Positions 16,721-26,396 are shown, counted from the first letter of the stretch. The stretch: DNA of 64,000 nucleotides from Methanosarcina sp. MTP4 (GCF_000970045.1 NZ_CP009505.1:3868808-3932807), one strand, 5' to 3'. Translations and numbers: made by a program. The notes: generated from the sequence alone by a model not told the origin.

Positions 16721-17410
16721 TCAGTCCGATTTTTTGAGCTTTGCCAGGACGCCGAGATGGTCTTCATGATAGGGTTTCAGGTCCCTGGCAGTAAGGATTT
16801 CAAACTTTGGTTCGAATGCCTGCTCCAGTTTTTTGATTTCGTCCCTGAAAACCTGTTTCGGGTTTGCCGCAGTGTCAATGCTCCGGGCTTTGATGGCTAA
16901 CAGGAGATACCCGTCACTTTTCAAATAGCGGGCTGCATTCCTCGCAGCGATTTCGGCCTGGTTAGGCTGGGCAACGTCCTGGAAGACCACGTCCACCGGT
17001 TCGACCAGGTGGGCATAGATATTGGGTTTTCCAGCGTCTGCAAGGATCGGGTGCAGGTTACTACGGCGGGCTACAAGGCTTATCAGGTCCCGCATGCTCC
17101 GGGGGGAAAACTCAACGGCATAAACTGCCCCTCCGGGTACAATATCCGAGACATGGCTAACCGTTGTGCCGGAAGCAGCCCCAAGATAGAGGACTTTTGA
17201 ATCCTGCCTGAGAGGAATTCTGAACTTTTTGAGTACCATTGCCCCAAGCTTGCTCCGGCGCGGGTCCCAGGTCCTGTACTCCGAGCCTTCGATAGAGAGT
17301 AGTCTTTCCCCGTAGACAGTCATACCCGGGACCAGGTTTTTCGTGGCGAGATACTTTTTGCCCTTCGTAATTTCAAAAATTCCTTCGGAAAGAGTCTTTA
17401 CTTCGGGCAT
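16721..17410 (-). CDS. flpA: Fibrillarin-like rRNA/tRNA 2'-O-methyltransferase
   Basis: 229 residues. The SAM-binding region is VLYLGAASGTTVSHVSDIV (about 72-90), followed by VYAVEFSPRSMRDL and VDVVFQDVAQPNQAEI, all typical of archaeal fibrillarin. It is the catalytic subunit of the box C/D RNP that methylates ribose 2'-OH groups of rRNA and tRNA under guide RNAs. Its ATG follows the nop5 stop with no gap (TAA-ATG), so the two partners of the complex are co-translated. Confidence 0.97.
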   Translation of the reverse strand: MPEVKTLSEGIFEITKGKKYLATKNLVPGMTVYGERLLSIEGSEYRTWDPRRSKLGAMVLKKFRIPLRQDSKVLYLGAASGTTVSHVSDIVPGGAVYAVEFSPRSMRDLISLVARRSNLHPILADAGKPNIYAHLVEPVDVVFQDVAQPNQAEIAARNAARYLKSDGYLLLAIKARSIDTAANPKQVFRDEIKKLEQAFEPKFEILTARDLKPYHEDHLGVLAKLKKSD

Positions 17411-18427
17411 TTACTGCCTCCTTTTCTTTTTTCCTTTTGGCTTTAACCCGCTTTCCGGCTTTTTCCGGGGAGGTTCGGGATTCAGAAGCCGGATCTGCTG
17501 CACCTTTGCGTCCAGTTTTTCTGCAAGGGAGGGGACTTTTTCCCCGGAGTAAAGGTCCGTTCTCGCAGCCAGGGAAAGCTTTGCAGCAACGGCTCTTGCG
17601 ATTTTCCCCCGCTGCCACCAGGGAGAGGTATTGATCAGGGGGTGGCTGAAAATTATCCCGTGTTTCGGGGAGGGAGCCCTGGACCTGAGGTGCTTAAAAA
17701 GGGCTTTGTTAGCCCCTATTACCTGGATCGTACTGGAGGGAAAAGCGGCAAGTTTTTCCAGGCTGCCTGCGATGCTGATAAGCCTTGCCCCAAGCATGGG
17801 ACCTGCAAGCAGGCTAAGGTTTGGAGCTGTGTTTTCCATACTGGATTCTATATATGCCTCGATCTGCTTCCGCCGGTCGTAGAGGCTGCAGACGCTTGTG
17901 GCAAATCCTTTGAGAAGTTCCTCATCAAAGGCTTCGAGTTCCGCACCCATGGAATCCGCGGCTTTTGCGTAAAGAGGATCTTCAGGGGCAACATTTTTCC
18001 TGGAACCGTATTTTGCGACAAACCGGGCCAGGGTTTCCCCACTCAAACCGCTTTCCGGGAAATAACCCCCGTACCACTCGGAAAGCCTTTCCGAAAGGAC
18101 GTTTACAGTCTCATTTACATCATCCAGGGCTTCCACTGCAAGGATTATGCGCTGGTCAGGCGTTAAAGCCCCCGAGATCTGCAGCTTTGCAGCATCCAGG
18201 GTTACTTCGTGTAAGAGGGAATCATACTCTTCCGGAGATCCGACAAACCCACAGGCAAGAGCAGCGGAGCGGAGGTCAAAACCTGCAGGAGGAATACCTT
18301 TTCCCGCTTCCCTCAGGGAAAGGGAACGAAGCGCAAGCTCCCTGACATTTTTTGAAAAAGGATCTGATGCAAGGACTTTCCCGTCCTCGCCCAGATCAAG
18401 CGTCCCGAACCAGGCCTCAAGTTTCAA
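17411..18427 (-). CDS. nop5: Nop5/Nop56-Nop58-like box C/D RNP protein
   Basis: 338 residues. An N-terminal domain (WFGTLDL start) binds fibrillarin. Then comes a coiled coil and the Nop RNA-binding domain with the signature APNLSLLAGPMLGARLISIAGSLEKLAAFPSSTIQVIGA (about residues 192-230, positions given because it is long) and the GIIFSHPLI segment. The tail is Lys-rich (KPKGKKKRRQ). The start is TTG, overlapping the upstream mptG stop (TTGA), with GGAGG 6-7 bases before it. It bridges L7Ae-bound guide RNA and fibrillarin. Second-last gene in the mptG-mptG-nop5-flpA series. Confidence 0.96.
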   Translation of the reverse strand: MKLEAWFGTLDLGEDGKVLASDPFSKNVRELALRSLSLREAGKGIPPAGFDLRSAALACGFVGSPEEYDSLLHEVTLDAAKLQISGALTPDQRIILAVEALDDVNETVNVLSERLSEWYGGYFPESGLSGETLARFVAKYGSRKNVAPEDPLYAKAADSMGAELEAFDEELLKGFATSVCSLYDRRKQIEAYIESSMENTAPNLSLLAGPMLGARLISIAGSLEKLAAFPSSTIQVIGANKALFKHLRSRAPSPKHGIIFSHPLINTSPWWQRGKIARAVAAKLSLAARTDLYSGEKVPSLAEKLDAKVQQIRLLNPEPPRKKPESGLKPKGKKKRRQ

Positions 18428-19395
18428 AAAAGCCCTCCGGAGATCTCCGCACCCCTGTTCCTCGCTTTCGTGAGCAGAGCTTCTCCCCCGATGGACTCGT
18501 CAAGCATCTGCTGGACTTCCTTTCGGAGCTTTTCACCTTCACTCATGCTCCCTGCAATCCCGTAGACCACAGGCCCGAAGGAGCTGACTCCGGAGCCGCT
18601 TGCTCCGTTATCCCGCATGAACTGTACGACATCGAGCACCGGCCGGGGCTGGATTTCGACCTCCCGCTTTTTGAAGCCGACAGTCTGGAGGTGATTGACC
18701 GCAGCTCCAAAGCTTTCCAGGTCTTCTTCCACGAGCGCGGGAAGCATCTGCATGAGAATCACATGAGCAACTTCCTGGACTTCAGCCAGGGGAATGGGGC
18801 AGACCTTTTTGAAAATATCAACCTCTTCCGCATCATGGGCCCCTTTGGTGTCCGCTATTGCAAGGATGATAGGCCAGTCCGGGAAATCCTCCCTGAAAAG
18901 TACAGGCCCCGGGGGCACATGGCTGGCGGCTGAAGGGGAAAAAGCACCCTTGTCCTTGAATTTGTGCCCTCCGTCCAGGAGAAATCCCCCATTTTCAAAG
19001 GCAGCAACCCCTATACCGGAAGTTCCCCCTCTCCCTACGGCAACCGCAAGTTCCCTGACAGATTTACCAAGCCCATAAACTTCATTTACAGCTGCGGCAG
19101 CCGAAATTGCGGCCTGGGTCCCGGAACCCAGCCCTACATGATCAGGGATGTCCCTTTCGATATTGATCCTGATCCCCCGGTCCTCGGGAAGTAAGGACTT
19201 CGCCGCTTTTCGCACCCTCCCTGCGAGAACGGAATCACCAAGGACCTCCACAGTCTCAGCTTCAACTGCGGAAAGTTCCATGCCCGGGGATTCAAGTGTG
19301 ATTCCCACCCCTCCATCAACCCTGCCAATCTCCGCATTCAGGTCAATAAGGGTCAGATGAAGTCTGGATGGAGACACTATTCTAATCATATCCAT
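18424..19395 (-). CDS. mptG: Beta-RFAP synthase (methanopterin pathway), copy A
   Basis: 323 residues from ATG 19395 (MDMIRIVSPSRLHL), preceded by GAGG; the frame stays open upstream but the paralogue supports this start. GHMP-like fold with the glycine-rich loop DHVGLGSGTQAAIS (about 85-98). The enzyme condenses p-aminobenzoate with PRPP to form beta-ribofuranosylaminobenzene 5'-phosphate, the first committed step to (tetrahydro)methanopterin or sarcinapterin, with loss of CO2. It shares nearly the same start region with the copy upstream (aacgaggatacagATGGAT in both), a sign of tandem duplication. The stop overlaps nop5. Confidence 0.92.
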   Translation of the reverse strand: MDMIRIVSPSRLHLTLIDLNAEIGRVDGGVGITLESPGMELSAVEAETVEVLGDSVLAGRVRKAAKSLLPEDRGIRINIERDIPDHVGLGSGTQAAISAAAAVNEVYGLGKSVRELAVAVGRGGTSGIGVAAFENGGFLLDGGHKFKDKGAFSPSAASHVPPGPVLFREDFPDWPIILAIADTKGAHDAEEVDIFKKVCPIPLAEVQEVAHVILMQMLPALVEEDLESFGAAVNHLQTVGFKKREVEIQPRPVLDVVQFMRDNGASGSGVSSFGPVVYGIAGSMSEGEKLRKEVQQMLDESIGGEALLTKARNRGAEISGGLF

Positions 19396-19552
19396 CTGTA
19401 TCCTCGTTACATATTCATAAAGCTTAGGGCTAACCCCTTCGATCGCTTCTGAAAAAGATAGAACAGGCAAACCTTTTCGGCTTAGTCCGGCAGGAGCTTT
19501 CAGAAGCAGAGCAAGTTGCCAGGAACTGACTCAACAAGAGATGTCCGCATCT

Positions 19553-20506
19553 TTAGATGATATCCGCACCTTTATTCCTGGCTTTCGTCAAAAGTGCAGT
19601 TCCACCTACCGACTCATCGAGCATCCTCTGGACCTCGTTCCTGACCTGAGCCGCTTCCCTGGAGTTGTCAACCAGGCCGTAGACAAGAGGCCCGAAGGAA
19701 CTCATGCCTGCCCCGTAACAGCCGTTCTCCCGCATGAAAGCCATAGTATCCTGCGCGATCGGCTGGAGGTCAACCTCTCGCTTTTTGAAGCCCACGGTCT
19801 GGACGTGATTGACCGCAGCCCCGAAACTCTCGGGATCCCCTTCAAGGAGGGCGGGCAGCATCTGCATAAGGATCACGTGAGAAACCTCCCTTACCTCGGA
19901 AAGCGGGATCGGGCAAGTCGTATTGAAGACATTGATCTCCTTATCGTCATGGACCCCCTGGCCGTCGGGGACTGCAACAACAATCGGCCAGTCAGGAAAC
20001 TCGTACCTGGAGAGCAAAAGACCCGGGGGCACCCCCTTCACATCGTGTGAGAAGGTTTTCTTATCCCCGAACCTGTGCCCGCCGTCCAGCAGGAAGCCGC
20101 CCCTTTCAAAAGCTGCGACACCGATCCCCGAGGTGGTCCCCCGGTTTGCGGCAATGGCAATTTCAGTTACGGATTTTCCAAGACCGTAAAGTTCGTTTAC
20201 GGCCTTTCCCGCGGAAAGCGCTGCCTGGGTACCCGAACCAAACCCTACATGGTCAGGATAATCTGCTTCGACCCGGATGCGTATACCTTCTCCCTCGGGG
20301 AGCAGGGCAAGGGCTGAACTTCGGATTTTTCCCGTAAGACCGGAATTCCCGAGCACCTCAACGGAATCCGCTTTTTCTGCGGAAAGCTTGAGAACGGGAG
20401 AATCGAGGGTAATCCCCACCCCTCCATCAACCCTACCAATCTCCGCATTGAGGTCAATAAGGGTTAAATGAAGCCTGGATGGAGACACTATTCTAATCTT
20501 ATCCAT
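19553..20506 (-). CDS. mptG: Beta-RFAP synthase, copy B
   Basis: 317 residues, MDKIRIVSPSRLHLTLIDLN start after GAGGATACAG. The loop DHVGFGSGTQAALS is intact, as are GTTSGIGVAAFERGG and the C-terminal HVILMQMLPALLEGD region. It is clearly homologous to copy A throughout, differing mostly in the middle and the C-terminal third, so both could be active. About 157 bases separate the two. One copy may be specialised for a related aminobenzene substrate, but nothing in the sequence says which. Confidence 0.92.
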   Translation of the reverse strand: MDKIRIVSPSRLHLTLIDLNAEIGRVDGGVGITLDSPVLKLSAEKADSVEVLGNSGLTGKIRSSALALLPEGEGIRIRVEADYPDHVGFGSGTQAALSAGKAVNELYGLGKSVTEIAIAANRGTTSGIGVAAFERGGFLLDGGHRFGDKKTFSHDVKGVPPGLLLSRYEFPDWPIVVAVPDGQGVHDDKEINVFNTTCPIPLSEVREVSHVILMQMLPALLEGDPESFGAAVNHVQTVGFKKREVDLQPIAQDTMAFMRENGCYGAGMSSFGPLVYGLVDNSREAAQVRNEVQRMLDESVGGTALLTKARNKGADII

Positions 20507-20532
20507 CTGTATCCTCGTTTACACATTCATAA

Positions 20533-21414
20533 TTATAAAGCCTGGGAATGAGCTTTCAGTTTACCCTGAAGCCATTCTTTAATAATCGAATATGTAAAAC
20601 ATAAAGTTTTCCGGTTTAATATAAATTTAAAAAATGAGAAAATAATGGAATATATTTTTATACTGATTTTTGTATTCCCCCGGAAATCCAGGACCGGATC
20701 CATGAATACAGGATTGATATAAACGTTGCACTGCCTGCACCTCCCATGAAGCCCCCCTACAAGGGAGTGAGCAACGCCGCAGAGCATCCCCGTGTCTGCA
20801 GGGTCGGGCAGGCCGAAGGTAAAATCAGCATCAAGATGTTTGATCTTCAAGGCATTCAATGTATCGAAAAAAAGCCGGAACAAAGGTTCACTAAGGCAAC
20901 GGAATGCCCTTAAAATATAAGAGTATTCCTTTTTCCAAAACTTTTTAGATTCTTTAGTCTCCTCTATTTCCTTTTCAATTTTTTCTTTTATTTCTTTTTT
21001 TTCTTTTCCTTTCCCTTTTTCTTTTTCAATCCCCTCTACTTTCTTCTCTGCCACCCCACCTTTTTCGGCCCAAATTTTTTCTTCTTTTTCCTTTTCAATT
21101 CCTTTAATTTTCCTTTTTTCAATTTCTTTCTCTTTTTCCCTCTCTATTTCCTTCCGTATTTCAATTTCTGTTTCATCCTTGAGTTCACATTTTTTGCCCT
21201 TTTCTGACCTATCGTCAGATTCCTTTTTTTCCGGCCTCTCAATAGAAATCTTACGTGAGAGGAAAAGCCACCTTACGGCAAAACTGCCCTTGAGTAAACT
21301 TTCTTTTTCCCTGCGCCGGGCTTCCGCATCCATAGTAAACTCTATCGGCGTGATAAGCACGAGTAAAACTAAAAGAAGTAATATGGAAATAGCGTATACA
21401 GCCAGCATATTCAA
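20533..21414 (-). CDS. DUF2953 membrane protein with charged repeat region
   Basis: 293 residues. One N-terminal membrane segment (ISILLLLVLLVLITPIEF), then DUF2953-type segments at the start (GSFAVRWLFLSRKI) and end (LDADFTFGLPDPADTGMLCGVAHSL, residues about 200-224). Between them, about residues 60-155 are almost only Lys, Glu, Ile and Arg and should form a long charged helix. Start is TTG 21414 or ATG 21408. It sits beside a GerW-like gene, as DUF2953 genes do in Firmicutes where YtfI and YtfJ (GerW) are neighbours. Function unknown. Confidence 0.85.
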   Translation of the reverse strand: MNMLAVYAISILLLLVLLVLITPIEFTMDAEARRREKESLLKGSFAVRWLFLSRKISIERPEKKESDDRSEKGKKCELKDETEIEIRKEIEREKEKEIEKRKIKGIEKEKEEKIWAEKGGVAEKKVEGIEKEKGKGKEKKEIKEKIEKEIEETKESKKFWKKEYSYILRAFRCLSEPLFRLFFDTLNALKIKHLDADFTFGLPDPADTGMLCGVAHSLVGGLHGRCRQCNVYINPVFMDPVLDFRGNTKISIKIYSIIFSFFKFILNRKTLCFTYSIIKEWLQGKLKAHSQAL

Positions 21415-21538
21415 TAGCTTCGATAAACAACGGAAACTCCGGGCTACCTTCCCGGTTTCAAAATCCTTTTCGGTTCAGTCCCGAACCCGGAACTTATTTT
21501 TCAACAAAACCGGGCTTCAGAGGAGTTTATCAGCAGCA

Positions 21539-21982
21539 TTATTCCTCTTCTTCCCCACTTACCATAATCCCTTCCGACTCCTCTTTTTCCGGGCTTTCTC
21601 CAGCCCCCTCTTTCTCGCCTTTTTTACCTTTGTGCCGGACAGCTTTAAGTTTTTCCATGATTTCGGGAACGATTTCAGGGACGGCTTCAAGAAATTTCCC
21701 AACATCACTCTTCTCCGAAACCCTGAATATCCGGGTATCCTCCTTTGAGACCACAATAAAGGCTATAGGCTCGATTTTTGCACCTGCCCCACCGCCTCCT
21801 CCGTACCCGGATTCTTTTTCCCTTTTACCTTCCCCGCCTCCGGCTCCGAACCCCATCGAAATTTTCGAAATAGGAATGATGGTCTTGTCTGCTGCAGTAA
21901 TAGGATCTCCTACAACAGTTTTAGTGCTTGCCATACGTTCAAGTTCCCCTGCTACTTCTTTAATGGTTTCTTCTACTCCCAT
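21539..21982 (-). CDS. GerW/YtfJ-family protein
   Basis: 147 residues. It has the family pattern: a start like TIKEVAGELERMASTKTVVGDPI, then TIIPISKISMGFGAGGGEG, a glycine-rich loop with GYGGGGGAGA, and IEPIAFIVVSKEDTRIF. The C-terminal third is Glu/Lys-rich and longer than usual. A clear ribosome site (GGAGGGAATAAACC) precedes the ATG. In Bacillus the relative has a role in spore germination; its archaeal function is unknown. It comes before DUF2953 on the same strand. Confidence 0.9.
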   Translation of the reverse strand: MGVEETIKEVAGELERMASTKTVVGDPITAADKTIIPISKISMGFGAGGGEGKREKESGYGGGGGAGAKIEPIAFIVVSKEDTRIFRVSEKSDVGKFLEAVPEIVPEIMEKLKAVRHKGKKGEKEGAGESPEKEESEGIMVSGEEEE

Positions 21983-22313
21983 GGTTTATTCCCTCCAGAA
22001 ATGGTATGCTTATGAAAAGCTTTTACTTATGTTTCGGATTATATCTTTGGTTCTCAAACCCTAATAAACCTTCCATCGATGAAGAAGTGCCCTAAAAACC
22101 TTCTATAGAAAAAAGATTGCCCAGGAGATATTTCATCAAAAAAAGGTTACCTGAGAGATCCTTTACCAAAAAAATCCCGAGAGACCTTTCACCAAAAAAG
22201 ATTCTCTAATACATTTCATCAAAAAAGATCCCCCTGTATTTTCCAATAAACAGGTCTGGACCATATCGAAAGCAGGGCGGGGATATTTTAAGCTGCAACC
22301 CCGAACCCGGACA
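21983..22313. other. Intergenic region with degenerate tandem repeats
   Basis: Separates the XPD gene end from GerW. About half is made of the decayed repeats listed at 22090-22232; the remainder is a likely promoter for the GerW gene. No gene was seen. Confidence 0.45.
22090..22232. repeat. Degenerate tandem repeat, about 25-30 bases per unit
   Basis: Four to five units, each beginning with AAAAAA(A)G and containing an AGAGA..TTTCA(T/C)CA block. The units differ by substitutions and small indels. No coding pattern. Confidence 0.5.
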
Positions 22314-24656
22314 TTACAATTTTTCCGCCAGGCTGCCCGGGATAAAACTGCCCGGAGTTGAGGACCTAGCCTCCTTTTTTTCGGCATCGCCAGTTTTGAT
22401 GTTTGAGAAAAAATCTTCAAGGACAGGGCCAACTTCAGCAGGGGCAACATCAAGAAATTCCCGGCTTTCTTCCGGCGGGAAGTACTTGAAGACTGTAAAT
22501 TTACCCAGTTTTTTCTGCAAAGACCCCTGGTACCTGGCGTCAAGCAAAATCCTGACCCCGAAATCCCGGGGGGAGCGAACGACCCTACCCATAGCCTGTC
22601 TCACCTTCCGGATAGTGGGCACCTGGACCGCAAATTCCCAGCCTTCCCCACAGCCAAAGACCGTGTCATAGGCAGATTCAACCGCCTTGATCCTGTCATT
22701 CAGCGCAGGGTAGCCGACTCCGACCACGATCACGGTCCTTCCCCTGTTATCCCTGAAATCCACGCCTTCACTCAGAGTGCCCCAGAGGTATGTGATGAGT
22801 ACGGATTTCTCGCCCCTTTCCCCGGCTCTGAAAAAGTCTTGCCTGACCTGCTGGGCCGAGACTCCTACTTCGTCCAGGAAAAGGGAGACCGAAAGTTCCG
22901 GTTCAAGCAGTTTGGAATAGCGCAGAGCTTCGGAGTAACTCTGGAAATAGATTACAACGTTCCCCGGAGATGCGGAAACAGCCGCAAGCAGAGCCTCTTT
23001 TATGCTGTCCAGGGTTTCCGGCATGTCCCGGTTCTTTGCAAAGAGAGGGGGGACCGAGACTGCCAGGCTCAACCTTCTTTCCTGAGGGAAGGTTGTCCCG
23101 TAGGTTATTTCCTCCACCTCCCTGGAAATGCCCAGAGTGGCCCTGACCATCTCAAAAGGCCTCAGGGTAGCCGACATTAGCACGCCTGCGAAAATAGAGT
23201 CCAGCAGGGGCTGGGTCACATTTTTGGGGATACAGGTAAAAAGCTCGATCCGCCCGTAGACCCTGTCGCTCTTCCAGTCCTTACGCACATTCAGGATGGG
23301 GTAGTAGTTCTGCCTGTCGGAAAGCACAAGGTAGGAAGAAAGGAAGTCCGCAACATAGCGAATCTGGGAACGTTTCGGGACGGCAAGAAGCCCATTTTTA
23401 TAGTTCTCGGCATAGATTTCCTCCAGCCGGCCCCCGAACTCCCCAATATCCCGGAGCCGGGTAAGCACGCTTTCTTCGTCCGTAAAGCCTTCCTTTTTCG
23501 CTTCGCGCAAGAAACGAGCTTTCAGCACGTCAAAGCGCTCGTAAGGGTCGCTGATCTGGATGTCCTGCCAGTGTTTTCCCAGCCTGTTTCGCTCCCCGAA
23601 CTTCAGTTTCGAGTCGTAGGTATCCTTCACGGCCTGCAATAGACAGGAAAAAAGCCTTTTTGCGTGTATCCGGTTCGCATAGTCCCCATCTAGCGGGATA
23701 CCGTTTCCGCCTCCGAATCCTCCAGCTCCTGTTCCTGCTCCTCCGAACCCTGATGAGTTGTCAGGTTCCGGGACTTCCCCTACTTCCGAGAGGGCTTTTT
23801 CGATAGAAAGTTCCGCGAGTGTGATAGAAGAATGGGAACGGGCCGAAGCTTCGACATTGTGCGCCTCGTCAAAAATCAGGATGACATCTTCAGAGTCCTT
23901 CTCGAGCCATTTCAGGAGGGTCATGAAAATATCAGGGTTCAGGACGTGGTGGAAGTTACATATCAGGAGTTCGGCATTTTTCAGTTCCTTTTTGAGGAGC
24001 TCGTACCCGCACATGTCCCGGTCTGCCGCATACTCCATGACATCTTCCGGGCTCCGGACATCCGAAAAGAGCCAGGACGAAAACTCGCTTCCCTCAAACC
24101 TCAGGACCTCGTAGAGCTTCTGACAGGAATTGTTCCGGAGGCCCCGGGACTTATTCCGGGCTTCCTCAAGTTCCTTTTCAAGCTCGTTTCTGAGAGCATA
24201 GAGGGAAGGGTCTTTTGTCTTTTTGTACTTCTCAAAAGCGTCCTTGAGTTCCTTTTCTTTTGAGGTAACTTCCCTTTCGAATTCCAGGAGGTCATAGGTG
24301 TTTTCCCCTTTAAGCTTGCACTCCTCATAATCGAGCTTCTCGGGGCACATCGCCGTCTTTCCTTTGAAGACGATGGTCTTGATGCTGTTGTCCCGGTTGA
24401 TCTCCCTTGCCTCATTGATGAACTGGACCATCTGCTGGTGGACATTGGTAACTATGATCACGATTTTGTTGAGCTTCCTTCCCACATGCAGCGCCGGAGC
24501 CAGGGCACTAAGGGTCTTTCCCGTGCCGCAGGCCCCTTCAAAGAGCACGATTTTTTGCTCCAGGAGGGCGGCATGGATTTTGTCCATGGCTTCTGCCTGG
24601 TTAGGGTAGCAGCTCTGTTTTGTAAAATACCGCATGTATCCGTTCTTCTGCATCAT
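22314..24656 (-). CDS. XPD/Rad3-DinG family ATP-dependent DNA helicase
   Basis: 780 residues. Walker A GACGTGKT (about 41-48), DEAH box in LIFDEAHNVEA (about 265), and motif VI in QAMGRVVRSPRDFG (about 720). Four cysteines between Walker A and the DEAH box (MCPEK, EECKL, SCQKL, DMCGYE) fit the 4Fe-4S domain of XPD-type helicases. These enzymes unwind DNA 5' to 3' in repair. A Gly-rich stretch (SGFGGAGTGAGGFGGGNG) follows the DEAH region and is unusual. Start at ATG 24656 is uncertain; the ATG at 24638 (MRYFTKQ) looks more like the family start. Confidence 0.94.
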   Translation of the reverse strand: MMQKNGYMRYFTKQSCYPNQAEAMDKIHAALLEQKIVLFEGACGTGKTLSALAPALHVGRKLNKIVIIVTNVHQQMVQFINEAREINRDNSIKTIVFKGKTAMCPEKLDYEECKLKGENTYDLLEFEREVTSKEKELKDAFEKYKKTKDPSLYALRNELEKELEEARNKSRGLRNNSCQKLYEVLRFEGSEFSSWLFSDVRSPEDVMEYAADRDMCGYELLKKELKNAELLICNFHHVLNPDIFMTLLKWLEKDSEDVILIFDEAHNVEASARSHSSITLAELSIEKALSEVGEVPEPDNSSGFGGAGTGAGGFGGGNGIPLDGDYANRIHAKRLFSCLLQAVKDTYDSKLKFGERNRLGKHWQDIQISDPYERFDVLKARFLREAKKEGFTDEESVLTRLRDIGEFGGRLEEIYAENYKNGLLAVPKRSQIRYVADFLSSYLVLSDRQNYYPILNVRKDWKSDRVYGRIELFTCIPKNVTQPLLDSIFAGVLMSATLRPFEMVRATLGISREVEEITYGTTFPQERRLSLAVSVPPLFAKNRDMPETLDSIKEALLAAVSASPGNVVIYFQSYSEALRYSKLLEPELSVSLFLDEVGVSAQQVRQDFFRAGERGEKSVLITYLWGTLSEGVDFRDNRGRTVIVVGVGYPALNDRIKAVESAYDTVFGCGEGWEFAVQVPTIRKVRQAMGRVVRSPRDFGVRILLDARYQGSLQKKLGKFTVFKYFPPEESREFLDVAPAEVGPVLEDFFSNIKTGDAEKKEARSSTPGSFIPGSLAEKL

Positions 24657-25007
24657 GAGGAGTTCCCCGGGACCCGGCAGGTCCGTAACATTCTCTGCCT
24701 GCCCCGCCTTTTTAAAGATTGAATCAAAGTTTTTGCGTAACGTTTATCGTTTTATGTACCTGAAAGCAGGTTAAATAGCTTGTGCATCCCCTGAGTGAAA
24801 GTACTCCGGAAAAACAGGACAAAAGGAAAAGAGATAGGGAAAGTGGAAAGGAAAAGGATAGCACCAGGTGTAGATTGCGCAGCGCCAATCATACAGACAT
24901 CATAAGGCCGACAAAATTATATGCGGATTAACTATTGTGTTAGCTTTCAGCTCCTATTTAAGAACAATAAAAACCATAAGAAGTGAAAAACTCAGAGGAA
25001 TTTACAG
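24657..25007. other. Divergent promoter region, XPD helicase and MATE exporter
   Basis: AT-rich toward the right. No gene, no clear repeat. It should contain both promoters. Confidence 0.4.
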
Positions 25008-26396
25008 GTGGACGAAAGGAGCCAGATGCTGGCAAACGAAAATATAGGCAAACTCCTTCTCAAACTCTCGGTACCTGCAACCATCGGGATGATGGTGCAG
25101 GCATTTTATAACCTTGTGGACACGGTGTTTGTTGGCAGGGCCTATGGGATAGAAAGTGTCCAGGCCATAGGAGGAATTGCCGTTGCCTTTCCCATCCAGA
25201 TGATCGGAATGGCTGTGAGCCTTGCCATAGGGATAGGAGGGGCATCCCTAATCTCCCGCCGCCTTGGAGAGAGGGAGCCGGAAAAAGCCAGCAGGACCTT
25301 TTCAAACTTGATATTCCTTTCCCTGATGTCCAGTTTCCTGATAACCGTTCTCGGACTCATATATATAGTGCCGATCCTGAAAATTTTCGGAGCCACTGAC
25401 ACAATTCTCCCTTATTCCCTCGAATACCTGGAAATAATCCTTTACGGCACAGTCCTCTTCTCCCTTGCAATGGTTACAAACAGCGTGGTCCGCTCCGAAG
25501 GGAACGCAAAAGTTGCCATGAACGCCATGATGATCTCAGGCGGGCTCAATATCGTGCTTGACCCGATCTTCATTTTCACCTTCGGGATGGGGATCCGGGG
25601 AGCAGCCATTGCGACCGTGCTTGCACAGGGGATCGGAGTGCTGTACATTGCCCGCTACTTCCTGAGCGGAAAAAGCACACTCAAGTTCCGCCTCAGAGAA
25701 TTCAGACCGGACCGGAAAATCACCGAAGAAGTCCTGGCTATCGGGATGTCCCCCTTTGCCAGGAACGTTTCAAGCAGTTTCATGGTCATAATCCTGAACA
25801 ACCTCCTTGCCCTCTACGGAGGGGACATAGCGATTGCCGTCTTCGGGATTGTAAACCGGCTCCTGATGTTCACCTTCATGCCCATGTTCGGGATCATCCA
25901 GGGCCTGCAGCCTATAGTCGGTTTCAACTACGGGGCAAGGAACTTTGAGAGGGTGAGGGAATCGGTAAAACTTGCCATCCTTATCACCACATGCATGTCA
26001 TTTGCAGGTTTCCTGATACTCTACCTGTTTCCGGAACAGCTTTTCGGGATTTTCAGCGGAGACCTCCAGCTGATAGCGGAAGGAAAAAGTGCTGTAAGAA
26101 TCATTGTGCTTGCAACCCCCCTTGTGGGGTTCCAGGTAGTAGGAGGAGCCCTTTACCAGGCTCTTGGAAAAGCAAGACCTTCCCTTTTCCTTTCCATGTG
26201 CAGGCAGGTGCTTTTCCTTATCCCCCTGGTACTGCTGCTCCCGAGGTATCTGGACCTTCCAGGGATCTGGGCAGCCTTTCCACTTGCTGACCTCCTGGCC
26301 TTTGCAGTAACCCTGGTAATGGTAATCCGGGAGTTCAGACTCCTTGCCGAAGCCCGGGACAGGACAGCAATTAATGAACAAACAGCAGTTAATTGA
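25008..26396 (+). CDS. MATE-family efflux transporter
   Basis: 462 residues with 12 predicted membrane segments in two halves. Recognisable family blocks are LLLKLSVPATIGMMVQAFYNLVD near the N-terminus and the matching second-half block with FGIIQGLQPIVGFNYGA near residue 295. These carriers expel cationic drugs or metabolites against sodium or proton gradients. The GTG at 25008 has AGAGGAA upstream; an ATG at 25026 has AAAGGAG and could also be used. Single gene, divergent from the helicase. Confidence 0.94.
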   Translation: MDERSQMLANENIGKLLLKLSVPATIGMMVQAFYNLVDTVFVGRAYGIESVQAIGGIAVAFPIQMIGMAVSLAIGIGGASLISRRLGEREPEKASRTFSNLIFLSLMSSFLITVLGLIYIVPILKIFGATDTILPYSLEYLEIILYGTVLFSLAMVTNSVVRSEGNAKVAMNAMMISGGLNIVLDPIFIFTFGMGIRGAAIATVLAQGIGVLYIARYFLSGKSTLKFRLREFRPDRKITEEVLAIGMSPFARNVSSSFMVIILNNLLALYGGDIAIAVFGIVNRLLMFTFMPMFGIIQGLQPIVGFNYGARNFERVRESVKLAILITTCMSFAGFLILYLFPEQLFGIFSGDLQLIAEGKSAVRIIVLATPLVGFQVVGGALYQALGKARPSLFLSMCRQVLFLIPLVLLLPRYLDLPGIWAAFPLADLLAFAVTLVMVIREFRLLAEARDRTAINEQTAVN

